The notes under the pieces were generated by a model. The model saw only the letters and a program-made list of their open reading frames with translations. It did not search any database and was not told where the DNA came from. Shown here piece by piece: positions 22,104-34,581 of a stretch of DNA of 64,000 nt (position 1 is the first letter of the stretch; each line of letters opens with the position of its first letter). The stretch is from Eutypa lata (Eukaryota > Ascomycota > Sordariomycetes > Xylariales > Diatrypaceae). Location of the stretch: NCBI GenBank assembly GCA_022661535.1, contig JAKULF010000018.1, forward strand, positions 496,001 through 560,000. The letters run 5' to 3'. Both the position numbers and the translations under genes were made by a program.

Positions 22104-23313
22104 TTATCTCTTGTTGGTCGATTGACTCTCGAGAAATTTGACGAGATCTGTCGCCATCACCTTATGGGCCTGTGGGGACCTAACAGTCCGATGTTAGTAA
22201 CTCGGCCTGTAAACCCGGGAGAGCCAGGCGGTAACTAGGTTCGCATGAACTGGTATTACCTCCAATCTAGTGATGAGGACTTACATATGGGCCGAATTAT
22301 ACCAAAAATACTCGTTCAACGGACGGCACCCGTAATATTTAGCGTCAGTAGCCTCGTCAAGTTGGCCATACCACTTGCAATACGACGTCGTATCCTTGAT
22401 ACCATACGAATCAGGGTTGTCCAAAACGTGGTTCAGGAAGCTATTCGCATCGTAAACCATTGTCTTCGCAACAGGATTCGCAGCCGAGAATGAACGGCTA
22501 TGTTTCTCTAGTGATTCTCCCCACCATCCTATCATGGTCTTGTTCGGGAGAGGGTGCTCTTCCTCCACATTGTCCTCGGTTCGGTCGAGAGGGGGTAGGT
22601 TCACCAACAGGAAGTTCTTGTATCCAACCTCGTACAATGCCTGTACGCTCTCTTCGAAAACGGTAGCGACGAGCTTGTCATACAACTCCGGAAGGGATAC
22701 GTCTTCGTCATCATAGTCAGCCGAGTCGTAGATATCGTTGATGCCGATCCAAATAGCCACCATCGCCTTCGACTTGTCAATATCCCCCCCTATCACGGGT
22801 TCCGCCCACGTGAGGTACTGCTGGGTCTGGTTCACGAGAGGGGTCGTGTAGTCGTGGTGTGGAGGGAAAAACTCCTCTGATACGTCTGCTCCCGCGAAGG
22901 CGAAGTCCCAGAGTTGGATTTCACACGACTGAGGTGAAGTCTCGCCTGGTTCGACACCGCATCCAGTCAGGTGCTCAACCCAGTTCGGTCCACCGTTCGC
23001 TGTGCCCGTGTAGTTCTGTACTATCTTGTTGGAGAGTAGTTCCTCTGGCGTGAAACTAAACTCATCCGGGAGGTAACTTCCAATGAAACTATACTCGGGA
23101 TACCCTGCTGTACCCTGAACGAACGTGTATGAATTCCCGAACGCAAGACTATGATCTAATCAGCGGATGACTTGAATTGCTTTGTTAGAACTCGTATAGG
23201 TCTTACAGGTACTTGGTCTCATTCCAGTTGAATTGCGGTTTCGTGATATAGCTTGTACTTGCACGATGCGCAAGCATCGCCAGTGCCAAAATGACGGCGT
23301 GGAGTCTACTCAT
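22104..23313 (-). CDS. Secreted GDSL/SGNH esterase, CE16-like
   Basis: Three exons (23313-23207, 23148-22285, 22179-22104) give 348 residues; the introns are 58 and 105 bp. The second intron has donor GTAAGT and a perfect TACTAAC branch site, and splicing yields NSAHMSPQAH, the expected C-terminal catalytic block. Residues 1-21 form a signal peptide. The nucleophile motif is FGNSYTFVQG (Ser42), where the usual GDSY has Asn for Asp41. WIGINDIYDS supplies the oxyanion Asn of block III, and His323 lies in block V. CE16 enzymes deacetylate xylo- or mannooligosaccharides outside the cell, so a role in plant cell-wall breakdown is likely. There are several N-glycosylation sites (NQT, NET, NYT). The start lies right at the signal peptide. 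Family good; substrate unproven. Confidence 0.85.
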
Positions 23314-26037
23314 AATGCCGCAAACCATCCTCCTTGATGAAATACACAACTCGCTAAGGTCTCTTCATGCTATACGGGTACGCTACTCCCTTGTGAAGGA
23401 GGGCAGTGTATGGTATTGTCTTATATACCATCCCATAGACCTAAGGTGTAGAATTAACACAACTGAGGGCTAAGGACGGTTGGTAATCGAAGCAATGGGC
23501 AACGACGTCATTTAGCCATCGTGACTATTTTGGTTCCCCATTTCTCCATTGGTGGAATCCACCTGAGGTACCGATCTACCGACATTGTTCGGTATAAAGC
23601 CGCCCCCGCTCCTCTACTCAGCTGCCTAGCTGAATATCGCGGGCGCCGTGCATACAGAGCCTCCGCAAATTCGAACCATGTGCCTTACCGTCCCTATGTT
23701 CCCCGCATTACCCCCGCAGAGCCGGCTTCCCACCTACGCGAAAGATCGGAAAAGGTATGGCTAGGTTACGTAGTTCACAGGCTCTATGATATCAGTGATC
23801 GACTGGACGATAGTGCGCTGTCATACCGTAGTATCAGGCACTCGGGGCAACTCGGAGCTCTAGTACTTATAGACAGAGCTATATCGGAGCTCACGAATAT
23901 ACCCGTGGAGTCCGGAGATCTGAGCGGAGCGGATCGGCGTATCCACCCTTCGCTTGGCGAGTCTAGCGACAACCCGATAGAGTACGGTTACCCTATGACG
24001 ACTGATCAGGAGGTCTCCATACCCTCCCAGTTGCTCTTCTCGTTGCTCTTCTCATTCTGGCTTCAGTCTGTATCGATAACCCATAGCCATTTTGCAGCCG
24101 GTGGGCTAGATATGATACGTAGGTCACCTCGAGATATGCACGCCGAGACAAAAGCTACGCAGGAAAATGCAGGAATGCGGGGGGCCGCTTCGTCATATTT
24201 GACATGCAGTATAGTTAGATATTCTCACTTTGCTCTTTGCTTTTCGAATAATCAAGGGGTTATATATAACCCTCCTAGGTTTTAATCAAGGGTAGAAAAG
24301 CTTAAGGCCCTGAGCCTAGCGCATTAGCACGTCTACATGAGCTGCTAGCTATATAATGACGCAATCGTATTCTTACTATACATAGCTCAGAGACGCTTTA
24401 CAAAGATCGTAGGCTAGTTGCAGACAACAGAGTATTTCTCGCAGCAGATTATCAACTAAATAACAATTCGCAGTATTTGTATCATCTTCCATCGCTACTC
24501 TGCACTCAGCTAACTAGGTAGTCTAGATGTCTTAAAACGAGAGGCCAAAAATAGCTCGAGACTAAATCCCTGCATAAAGGCTTAAGTTTAACTAACCATC
24601 GTCGGAATTAAGCGAAAAGACAGCCAATAATGAAAACCCTTCAGGCCAAGCTTTCGAAGCGATCAATGGCTTATAAGTCGGAATGACTAGTCGTTATTCT
24701 ATATGCGTCTCCACCAGTCATTTCACAGCTATCTTTCACCAGTCAAGATCATGAATCATGGCGTGCAAGCAGCACTCATCGATAGTCCAGTCATCGTTTC
24801 AGCGCAATCATCTCAAGTTCTAGAAATTAGTCCCATCCTGATGTGATTGAGGTTGTTGCTCGTTATTAAGTATTTACTTACGCAATCATTGTAAATGAAA
24901 CTCTGCCTATCTCCTTGGCTGCTATTCGACGAAATATCCGAGTTTGCATTGTGGCTTATCTCCTAGGCACGTTGACCGTTGATTGAGTACATCCGGTGAC
25001 GTTGTTGAATAGATACCTATCCCTAGTCATTCTACTCATATAATTGTTTAGCGAGATATGCGACTCACATGTAGTCTGTTTACATATCATATTTATCTGC
25101 CTGTTAAGGCGAATCATTGTATGACACGACTTGCCGCATAAGAATTAGGAGAAATTCATTCCGACTATTAACGAACTTTCGTCTAATAATTGCTCTGGTT
25201 GATAGTCAAGAGCCGAAAAGCCACATATCCCTAAAAGCGGTTTCCATAAGCGAATCTGCATGACATTAGGTTGACGTTAATATCGCTAAACCAACCGAAA
25301 ACCGAAAAAGGGGAGGGGTGGGTGACTGTTTCAATTCATTGGTCACTCCACCAAACTGTTGTCGTTCCTCTATATAAAAAGCATAGATATACGTGCTACC
25401 AATCATATTGTCCCCCTTGGCCTATTCACCGTTTTCAATACACTTTCTCCGATTGCATCCCGTAAGATCGCTCATAATAGAATATTCGGAGATTGTGCAT
25501 CGTCGCGTACAACATCCGAGACATTCTTTTATCCCCTCCCGTCGGCCTGTTATAAGGTCCGAACCGTCTTATTGCCTTCCTTTCCCTTTTCTCTGCACGC
25601 AGTTACACCGCAGCCGAGGCCTTGTGGCATCTTGGATCTGAGACTTCGCTGGTAGATTCGGCTACCGGCCGAGCTTGTGCGAGTAGAAGCCAGGAGCCTG
25701 GTGTCCTCATCCCCCTTACTTGGTTTTGCAGTTCGCTTATTGAACTCCTCGTGATCTTGTTCGCTTCGAGCCGGTTTAAGGAAACTTGGGTAGAGTTGAC
25801 TAGGATAAGGGATTTCCTGTCGCAGGCGCCCGGGATCCCTTGCATCAAGAGCTGGTATATCTTGCAAGGATACCCGTCATTACTTGTCAGCTTGTGTTCT
25901 CGAGTCTATCAACGGCTTTGGCCAAAGGACTGGTCTTACTTTTATCCCATTATTTATTTGAAAATTAAGAGACAATTCCTCCAACCGACAGGCCGACAAA
26001 GACTTATTTGAACTGTTCATCTACCATATTTCGAAAG
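23314..26037. other. Long intergenic region between esterase and carotenoid oxygenase
   Basis: 2.7 kb between two outward-facing genes, so it contains both promoters. A GC-richer island at about 23590-24150 has a 254-codon open frame (plus strand, 23521-24285) without recognisable domain or convincing codon use; it could be a decayed gene. The stretch 24290-25250 is unremarkable, moderately AT-rich DNA. A CT-rich leader precedes the oxygenase. Confidence 0.4.
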
Positions 26038-27874
26038 ATGCCCCAAAAAGCTATGCTGGTGCGGCGGGGGCCAGTAGATGAAGAGGAGGACTTTGAGTCT
26101 GTTGTTCAGAAAATGTTGGCGCAAGATTTTGACACTTGGCCTAATGAAGCTGGTGTAAGGATGAAAACTATTCATAATTTTATGAGCTCATGCTGACATT
26201 GATAAACAGTTTGAAGGATTAACGGAAGTGAGAGGACCTGTGAAACTCACCGTTAAGGGGCATATACCAATTTACGCTGCGGGTTCTCTTTACCGCACAG
26301 GGCCTGGAGAATACGACGTTGAAGACACACCTAAAGGCACTTATAATACAACACACTGGTTTGACGGATTTGGCCATACGCACAGATTCGACATTATACC
26401 GAACTCTCGCGATCCGGAGAACCCCATAAGAGTCGAATATTCCTCTAAACGACAATCGCAAGAGCTCGTTGATAGCATCAAGAAATCTGGCCATCGACGA
26501 CAGACCATAAGCTTTGGCCAGCGATGCGATCCCTGCATCGGTCTCTTTGGAAAGATCATGTCCCTATTTCGATATCCATCCTTTAAGCTGAATGGGAACC
26601 CAGACAATATTTCCGTTACTGTACAGGCTAATGTACCCGGTCTCTCCTTGGAATCACAATCAACAACCCAAGCTGGTCATCGATCTGGTGCCAAGAACCT
26701 CTGGCTTACAACCGACAGCCATAACTTGAAAGGGTTCGACCAACAGACTCTCGAGCCGATAGGATATGCTACACAAGGAAATCTCCACCCCCTTTTGAAA
26801 GGTCCCCTCAGCTGCGCCCATGCTCAACGGGATCCAAAGACTGGAGATTTATTCAACTATAATCTTGATATGGGATATTATGCAACATATCGTGTGTTTC
26901 GGGTGAACGCTTCCGACGGCACAACGGATATCCTTGCCACGATAAGCGAGTCCGACGTCAAGCCTGCTTATATCCACTCGTTCTTCCTTTCTCCCTCTTT
27001 CGTAATTTTATGTATCCCTTCTACCCATCTTGGTTGGATGGGACTCCCAGTGATTTGGAAACGGAATCTTGTTGATGTCATAGAGCCTTTCGATAAATCG
27101 AAGCTCTGCAAGTGGTTTGTCATTGACCGCGTTGGCGATCGAGGCGTCGTCGCTACATTTGAAAGCGATGCTGGCTTCTTCTTCCACACTATCAACTCAT
27201 TTGAAGAGCGGGACGAAGCAACGGGCGATATAAGCGTATTTTGCGATGCCGTACAGTATAACACGCTAGACGTTATCCGCAGTTTCGAAATGGACGTATT
27301 GCTTCAGCGGAATAACGGAGCTGGTAAATATTGGGGAGATGAGACTCGGAATCGTCATATTCATCCTCGACTTGTCCGACATAAACTCTGCATTCCCGGG
27401 AAAAATCTGGAACAAGGGCAAGCATGCAAGCTAGTAGGGATAAGGAGGCTCGAAAAAGCCTTGGAGATGAAGTCGCCACATGTTGGCGAACTGCCCACAA
27501 TCAACCCGCAGTTCGCTACTAGAAGGTATCGCTATATGTATAGCCTCCCGAACCGCGGATACAGCACCCTCCTCGACAGTCTGGCCAAGACTGACCTCGA
27601 GACGCGCGAGACGTTATTCTGGGACAACCCGCAGGGACACACACCGGGAGAGGCTATTTTTATACCGCGGCCGAGGACTTCCGATGATGGAGAGGATGAG
27701 CTCAATGAAGATGATGGCGTCCTGCTTAGTGTGGTACTGGATGGGTTTGGGAAGACTAGCTATCTCCTCTGTCTTGATGCTAAGACTATGACGGAACTGG
27801 GCCGAGCAGAGTGCGAATGGGCTGTTGCTTTCGGCTTCCATGGCTTGCATACTTCAACTATAGCATCGTGTTGA
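26038..27874 (+). CDS. Carotenoid cleavage oxygenase family protein
   Basis: Two exons (26038-26154 and 26210-27874) encode 593 residues. The 55-bp intron (donor GTAAGG, branch GCTGAC, acceptor CAG) joins WPNEAG to FEGLTEVRGPV, the typical family N terminus. The seven-bladed propeller needs four iron-binding histidines and all are present: His243 in CAHAQRD, His295 in YIHSFF, His365 in FFHTINSFEE and His583 in FGFHG. LYRTGPGEY and HWFDGFGHTHRF are further family marks. Such enzymes split carotenoids or apocarotenoids with oxygen; fungal members include CarX, CarT and stilbene-cleaving Cao-1. No carotenoid synthesis genes are nearby, so the substrate, possibly a stilbene or apocarotenoid, is open. 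The protein is intact. Start chosen as the first ATG upstream of the splice in an otherwise short exon. Confidence 0.9.
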
Positions 27875-28502
27875 GCTCACAAGTCATTACTTGAGAGAAA
27901 TTGAGTTAGTTTTAGAGACTCAAGATACCATTTCCAGGCTATTTGTTAGATGGTGGTTTCCTGTTGTGTCAGCATGTTGTGCAAACTTGCGAGTATCGTC
28001 GTGGATTATTCTGGAACATATAGATCGTCGTTGTAATTCAGGGCACTTAGCAAGTGAAATATACTGTTTTATATATGGCTGTTGTTCCGAGCTTTGCAAC
28101 TTGTGACTATGTACACTTTTAGGTCCCAGGGTATAACGAGCAGAGGAACCTACAGCACAAATCACAATGGTTTCATAATGCATTTATTAAGCTAGTACCT
28201 ATGGTGTCTCCTATCCATGTTGAAATGGTATAGGTCATAACTATCATTCATTCTTAGAGCAAGTAAAAAATCCAGTCCGATTTCCTCCTAACGGACTGCG
28301 GTCAATTTCAGAAGGCCCAACCTCCATGTTGAATGGATATCAGACCATAACCCTTGTGGCAGCAGCAATGAAATAGTTCCTTGAAAGCAAATACACGTTC
28401 CACGAGGCGTCCCCATGGAGCATACGTCATGACCACTAAAACCATCTACAATGGGAGATGAGCATCTCGCGTGCTAAGTCGAAGAAGACTGCTCCGTCCC
28501 CA
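27875..28502. other. Convergent spacer
   Basis: 628 bp between the 3' ends of the oxygenase and the SNF2-like fragment. No gene seen. Confidence 0.4.
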
Positions 28503-29516
28503 TCACTTTTTCGAGTTCTTGATTTTCAAGACGAACCTAGGTCCCTTGGCGGGACGAGATGCAGGTGAAGAGGCGGGGCGAGCACGGGTTTTGGAACCTG
28601 AGGATTTCTTGATCTTCTTGATCCTGCGTACCTGGGACTTGATGGCGCGAGATATCTTGACTCTCTCGGACCGGGGTATATACTGATCCTTTGCAACATC
28701 CCATCCAAAAGCATCTGCGTTCAGGTATAACCATTCCGCGGTGAGGTCTAGCTCCCCCTCATTGCAATCTTCGTGATGCATCATGCGCATGGCGCACGCG
28801 TAGAGGTCCAGCGGATGCTTTTTCGCTAGAAGTTCACACTCGGTGTAGTTTTGGTAAGCCCATAGGGCGATGCGACTGATCTTGTCTGCGGCTCGGCGTA
28901 GATATTGGGAATCGTAGGAAGGGATGTCGGGGTCAATAACCTCCCATAAGTAGCGGTTGAAGGGCTGGTTGTATAAGACGCGAATGAACTCGTACATGAG
29001 TACGATCCCAAGTTCTCCCTTGATCTGCGGCGGAATGTTCCTTTCGGCCGCCATTTGTCGGGAGTGCTTGCGCCATATGATTCTCTCATACTTCTCGTAA
29101 ATGGTGCCTTCGACCGTGTACAGGTGCCATTCCACGAAGCGCTTCTGACCGATGCGAATGAGTCGGCCCAGAACCTGATCGACCATGTTGGCATTCCAGC
29201 ACCAAAGCTGAAGCATTCCCTTGTTGCAGCACATCTGCATGTCTGTGCCTAGAGCCCCGAGGATGGGAGTAATGATGAGAACCTGGATATCAGAATCCGG
29301 GTCGTTGAACTCCTCAAGAATATCGGCACGTTCTTGGGTGCTAAGCGCAGCCCGGATTGACTTGCGAGTCATAGCAAGTCCGGAGGATTCGAAGAGACAT
29401 TTCGGCGAAATATCGCACATTCCGGGAGTTATGGCAATTATATCGAATGCAGGTGCCAAATCACTGGCAAAGGTTGCCCTGTACCTCCATTTCAACACAG
29501 TAGCCGAGTTTAAATG
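28503..29516 (-). pseudogene. 5'-truncated SNF2-family helicase fragment (C-terminal helicase domain)
   Basis: An open frame of 337 codons begins directly after a possible splice acceptor (AG at 29518-29517) rather than at a start codon. It reads HLNSATVLKWRYR, then ERADILEEFNDPDSDIQVLIIT, ALGTDMQMCCNKG and MVDQVLGRLIRIGQ. These correspond to the last third of an SNF2 helicase C-terminal domain, with motif V (GTDMQ) and an almost canonical motif VI (Q-x-x-GR-x-x-RIGQ). A basic Lys/Arg/Ser/Pro tail ends the protein. The upstream DNA, where the ATPase domain should lie, is occupied by an opposite-strand gene, so the fragment lacks its motor half. It is a truncated relic or the last exon of a rearranged gene; expression is doubtful. 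Confidence 0.6.
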
Positions 29517-32500
29517 CTACCTGCAGACCACTGGTACGTGTCTATTCTATTTCCTTGTTACCAAAGTATTTGTTCAGCCCACGATTCGTTGCTACTGCTA
29601 ATATCTTGAGTCCCACAGCGGCCGACATCTTCAAAGACGCATTTGTGTGGCGACGAACGAAACTTGAAGAGAACAACAAAAACAAACCGACCTCCTTCTC
29701 CACCAAGTCGCTATTGGGAAGCATTATGTCGCTCAACGAAACCCAATACAAATCACTGGTCGACGATATGCGTGCTTCTCGGTTCGAAACAGAGAATTTG
29801 CCAGAGACTGTGCCAGTTGAGATGTTCGTCACCATGGGATGTATCTTGCGGCTTGTCGAAAGCGAACCGGCAAGATTCCGCGAGACCTCGGAAGAGAACT
29901 CACCGCCCGGCTCCCTGTTCGTCCTAGGCCACTCGTTGGAGGACCTGAACAGGGCTCTATTAGTCTGGCAAAACTATACGCGCTCTCGGAACAGGAACAC
30001 TGGCGCGAGAGGTACGACAGAGAAATATAACTTCACTAGTATCCCCCCGGCGTCTACGACGCCGATCTGAATGGTTCTTAAATTCGCCGAGCAGCCTAAG
30101 TTAGCATGTCAGCTAGCTCGCAATAACCAAGTGAATGGAATTTGGGATGAGATGCTTGCTGACATTCTGGGCCTTCCAGTCGGACTCTCCGTGCCACCCG
30201 AACACCATAAGGCTATATATGAGTGGCTCACCTCCACTGCTGATGATAGAGATGGCATACATTCGCGCTTTCGGACGTTGGTTGGAGGACCCCGCCGTAC
30301 AAGAAAAGCGACCGTGGTCCCGATCCGTAACGCTGCGCATGTTGAAGCTGTCCGTATTGCACTCAAAGCGCTAAACCCGGCACCACTATCACCGGAATCC
30401 ATCATGCCCGCAATGACCCCACTGGAGCTCAGGCAGTTGAACATTGAGCTCACGTCGAGTCGTCAATATGGCATTTACGGCAACCTTGGCAATGGCGGTG
30501 TTGGCGATGTCCGCTCGTTATCAGGAGATGGTAATGCAATTTCTCTTGCGCATTACCTAGCACCAGAGATTGGCCAAGGGCACAGGGTCCCAGAGACAGC
30601 CAATCTTCGGATTCGACATACGGTCTTTCACAATATAGACAATCAAAAGGTATTAGATCATCTCCACGAAACCTTGAATGGTTTAATCTTCCGTCCCCAC
30701 GAAGGCCTCGCTGCAAGCGAAGACTCCAAACTGGAAATAGACAGATTGACCTGCGAGGTGTTTTCTGCGATCAGTTTTAACCCCCAGAATGCGGTTCTAT
30801 GGGAGGCTAACGAAGATAATGCTGCCTTATTCCTCGCCAAGGAGACCCTACAAGCAAGCATTGATGCCGGCGTACCTTTCAATGACGAGAAGGGCTGTAG
30901 TGCTGCCTTCTTATGGAAGAATATCTCCACCGACTACCGATCTGACCCACCGATTCGACGACTACGTTTTGCGCAGGGCCTACTCATGTGCTCCCCGGTC
31001 CAGACAGCCGTAGTCGCCCGAGCCCTTGAGGTCACCTTCCCTACCTCAGTTGGTAAAAATCTAGACATTAACCCCCTAGCCCGGATTGTCATTGTCGTAG
31101 ACTATGAGTTGATTCAATAGTAAGTTCATCATCCGTTAACATACTTGTCATTCGTGTTTGTGATTCGCATCCGTCCACAAACAACAATGGAAGAGAGTAT
31201 CATATACACGGTTTCTTACCCATTGCGTTCGCTAACCAAATGGCTACACAGGGAGCTAGTGTGCATTCTGTAAAAGGTCAATGTGCGCTGCGTCAACATC
31301 ACATGTGAACAGTCACCAACTACGCGCGACGAGGCGATTGTGCAGTTCCACAACGACGATCTGACTAGCCCAAAGGTACTCGTAGCAACGCATGCTTCTA
31401 TCCACCTCGTCAACATTTCGGATGTCTGTGATGACGGAATAATCATTGGAGCCGTCTCGTCCTTATCGCAAACATATTCAACAGTGGCGACACTTCTGAA
31501 CCAATCCAAAACCAAGAGAGTCAATTGGTTGCTGATCCACGTCCGAGATAGTGTCGACGAAGTTTTGGAGGCTAGAGCGTGGGCCGAATATCAAGAGAAA
31601 GCTCTATGTGACAAAAGCCCACTCTATCAGTACAATCACTTCAACTGGATATCTAGCCTGCTATCCCAGACTGGCAATCGGTGGTTATGGGCTAACCTGT
31701 ACATACCCATGGGCCGCTATCACGATGGAGTTATACGTACTATACACCTAGGCCTTGAACATATTAGCGCCCTAGCAAAACAAGGATCGGGAAATGCAGG
31801 CAGCAACGACGAGGAGTTTTCATTAAACACTCTTCTGGTCGAAGCGGTTCTGATTACTCTGAATTCTGCTTCCCATGCCCTTCGTCAACAGATGGAACGC
31901 AATCCGACGGATCTCATCGCCGGGAGAGGACGACTTGCTTCGCTTAGTACCGTTGGTCTAATTATAGCTGGTTGGTCTGTCGGCAACCGTCTTGACCGAA
32001 ATACCGATGATGAAGCCAACGATGAACCATTGACTGAGGATTGGGTTATGCGTCATGCGGATTTCAATCAAGATGGAATGGCGGATTGCCTGCCTCGTTG
32101 GCTGGTCCTCCAATTATCGGGACCTATAGATGGAAAACCCAACATTGCGCAGGGTTATGCTTATATGCATCAGGATGTCAGGTTCGGCGGGGATGATGTT
32201 AATACAGCAACTCCAGTGCCCGCAGACGAAATACAGAACATTTTACATCCTACGTCTAGTCCCGAGCAGCCTGGGTAGTCTTTTGATGCGATTGAGAAGC
32301 CTAAAGCGGGCGAGGCCGCTGCTCAAGAGGCTGATGTCAACAAGGATGATGAAGAAGCTGCTGCTCAAGAGGCCGAGGCCAAGGCCAAGAAGGATACTAA
32401 TAAGGATACTCCTCGAAAAGCTGAAGCCGAGAAAAATGCTAAAACAGCCGCTGCTCGAAAGACTACTAAAAAACCTACTTCTCAAAAGACTCCTACTCAG

Positions 32501-32761
32501 GAACTTAAGCCCTCTGCCGCAGCTCGGGCTGATTCTCGACGTTGTATGGAAATGATGTATCGAATGCTTGGGAAGGAGATGCCGACTTCAAGTCCTACCG
32601 AGTCATCTACTGCAAAGGGTCAGAAGCGATCCGCGCCCGATGACGCTTTACGCACTCCAATGTCTAAGTGTTAGAAGAGGAGTAAAAAGGAGAGTGACGA
32701 TAAGGCTGTCGATGAACCGACTGATAAAAGCACCCACCAAAATGGAGGTGGTGAAGAGTAA
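29431..32761 (+). pseudogene. Decayed SNF2-helicase-like gene with in-frame stops
   Basis: A single reading frame with strong coding character runs from about 29619 to 32761, with plausible introns 29534-29618 (85 bp), 30012-30104 (93 bp, hides TGA 30068) and 31120-31197 (78 bp, donor GTAAGT). The stretch RIVIVVDYELIQY before the third intron and RDEAIVQFHNDD with SPKVLVATHASIHLVN after it follow the layout of an SNF2 helicase C domain. Its motif VI position reads QTYSTVATLLNQSKTKRVNW, without the GR..R arginines. Stops TAA 31271, TAG 32276 and TAG 32672 interrupt the same frame, which continues into an Ala/Lys/Glu-rich tail ending at TAA 32759. CAA or CAG to stop by C-to-T change would explain all three. 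The 5' end overlaps the opposite-strand fragment and is uncertain. If TAG 32276 is the true end, at least TAA 31271 remains. Confidence 0.6.
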
Positions 32762-33671
32762 TTGGAGACACCGGGATGTTCACCCTAGGAGCATAGTTTG
32801 GGTTATTGAGTCCTACATTGCTTTGGGACATTGCTAGACGGGATAGACATCATCGGGATATCAGGTCCTGTACACACAAGGCCAAACTTCAGTCCATTTT
32901 GTGATTGGAGGGTTACAGGTTAATTAGTAGGGACCTAGGTCCTCAATCATGAAACATGATTCTTCGTAACGAGCTACATAGAGACAGAATGAACAAATTA
33001 TACATACTGCTCAGGCTGTAATCCCCTCCCGTGGTCTCGTGGATTGATGTGTTAACTACCTTAGGTATGTACCAGGATAGTTTGTAGGAGCATGATACTA
33101 ACCACGTCGCATAAGCAATGAAACATCTAGCTTAAACACCCGTAAATCCTTATTTAGGTACTTGATTTCTTGATGAAATGAGTTTATACTCTTTTAAAGA
33201 AATATTTCAAGGTAATTGTTAGGCATTAAGTTGTTGAGTACCATGGCAGGTCGTCAAGTTACAGGTTGTCGAGCCCCCTTTCTAGACCTAGCATGCTCCC
33301 TTACTAGTGTAATCTTCTCAACCCCTTTAAATCAATTCGGCGAGGATGTCTATAAACAACTTAGCGCGCTCACTGGCCCCCAAAATGAAAAGTTCAGCTG
33401 TGCTGACAGCTGACCACCATAGCTAACTTGGAATAGACTGGACGTTAAAGTAAGTTAGGTTGACCAATGATGCGCGTAATGCAATGCATTCTCCATATCT
33501 CGTTCCACTTCCATTTAAGGTAATAGCAAGTAGTAGTACTTACCGTAGCGATATTTATACCTCGCGCTTCGTATCAGTTTAACTATCAAATCCAGTAAGT
33601 CTATGGCCTGTTGCTTTTGCGCATGCTGCTATCTACCGACGTCTACTTGCTAAAGAACCAAGAATACCAAT
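32762..33671. other. Intergenic region
   Basis: 910 bp upstream of the sulfotransferase-like gene. A 57-codon frame from ATG 33242 has no family features. AT-rich; likely promoter in the last 200 bp. Confidence 0.4.
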
Positions 33672-34581
33672 ATGGGCGCTGCACCATCTATCCCGACCGA
33701 TAAGTCCCGGAAGCTCCAGGTTATAGGGGCAGGCTATATCCGTACCGGAACCTTGTCGTTCGCGATGGCATGTGAGACACTTCTAGAAGGTCCCGCTTGG
33801 CATGGCGGATCGCAGATCTTACATCGTGAAGACGGTTTGAATCCCAATACTCCCTATTAATTTCCAATCAAAAACTCGAGGCTAATTGTCGCACTAGAAT
33901 ATGTCAAGAAATGGTCCGAGTGCTACAAATACCGCCACGACAAGCCGCGACTCCATAAACTCCTCCGAGAGTTGACAGCTGGGTTTGTGGCCACTTCTGA
34001 CTTCCCAGCGGGACATTTCGCTCCAGATCTGCTGGAAATATACCCCGATGCTGTCGTCGTTTGCGTCACGAGGGACCGTGAGAAATGGTGGAGGAGTTGC
34101 GAGCCTGTCGCCAGCAACGCACAGAGTTGGTTCTTAGATGTGCTTCTTTGGTCGATGCCAGGTTGGAGATGGTGGACTAGTTTGATGGCAGGCTTTCGAG
34201 CAACGGATGGTGAACACTTTGGCGTAACATATGCAAGAAATGATGTGGCCCCCGAGCCCAGTAAGTCTAAGGGGAGGGGCTATTGTACGACTGCTATCAA
34301 ACTAATCAATGCCAGATACGATCATAAAACATAACGAATGGTTGAAGAAAGTCATTCCATCGGAGAAGCTACACTTTATTGACATCAAGGATGGGTGGAA
34401 ACCTTTATGTGATATTCTAGACAAACCCGTCCCGAATGAATCCTTTCCTCGGGCGAATGACGCAGAGGCCGCCGACGCGGTATTTCAAGGTGTTGTGCTA
34501 AAAGCTTCCATATTATGGCTTGGAATTATCATCCCACCCGGGTCTCTGCTTTGTGGTACCTGGTGGTTTTGGACGAGGTAA
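33672..34581 (+). CDS. Sulfotransferase-family P-loop protein (short fungal type)
   Basis: Three exons (33672-33834, 33898-34260, 34316-34581) encode 263 residues; introns are 63 and 55 bp. The first intron has the weaker donor GTTTGA but joins HREDE to YVKKW, the usual fungal family sequence; the second has donor GTAAGT. VIGAGYIRTGTLSFAMA (about residues 17-33) is the phosphate-binding loop for the PAPS 5'-phosphosulfate. VVVCVTRDREKWWRSC holds the Arg of the 3'-phosphate site. The C terminus is hydrophobic with many Trp (about 235-263), suggesting membrane association. The family is large in ascomycetes and often near secondary metabolite genes, with no assigned substrate; some database entries call it NAD-dependent epimerase in error. 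It is separate from the FAD oxidase by 1.4 kb, so joint function is only a possibility. Confidence 0.75.

Noticed and set aside
23521..24285. 254-codon plus-strand frame upstream of the carotenoid oxygenase
   Set aside because: No motif, no start context, mixed codon use on both strands and no splice-compatible extension. It may be a decayed gene but I cannot support it.
29542..29835. Minus-strand frame containing AVGLKILAVATNRGLNKYFGNK that might extend the SNF2 fragment
   Set aside because: It cannot be spliced in phase to the fragment, and the plus strand here has better third-position codon bias and flanking splice sites.
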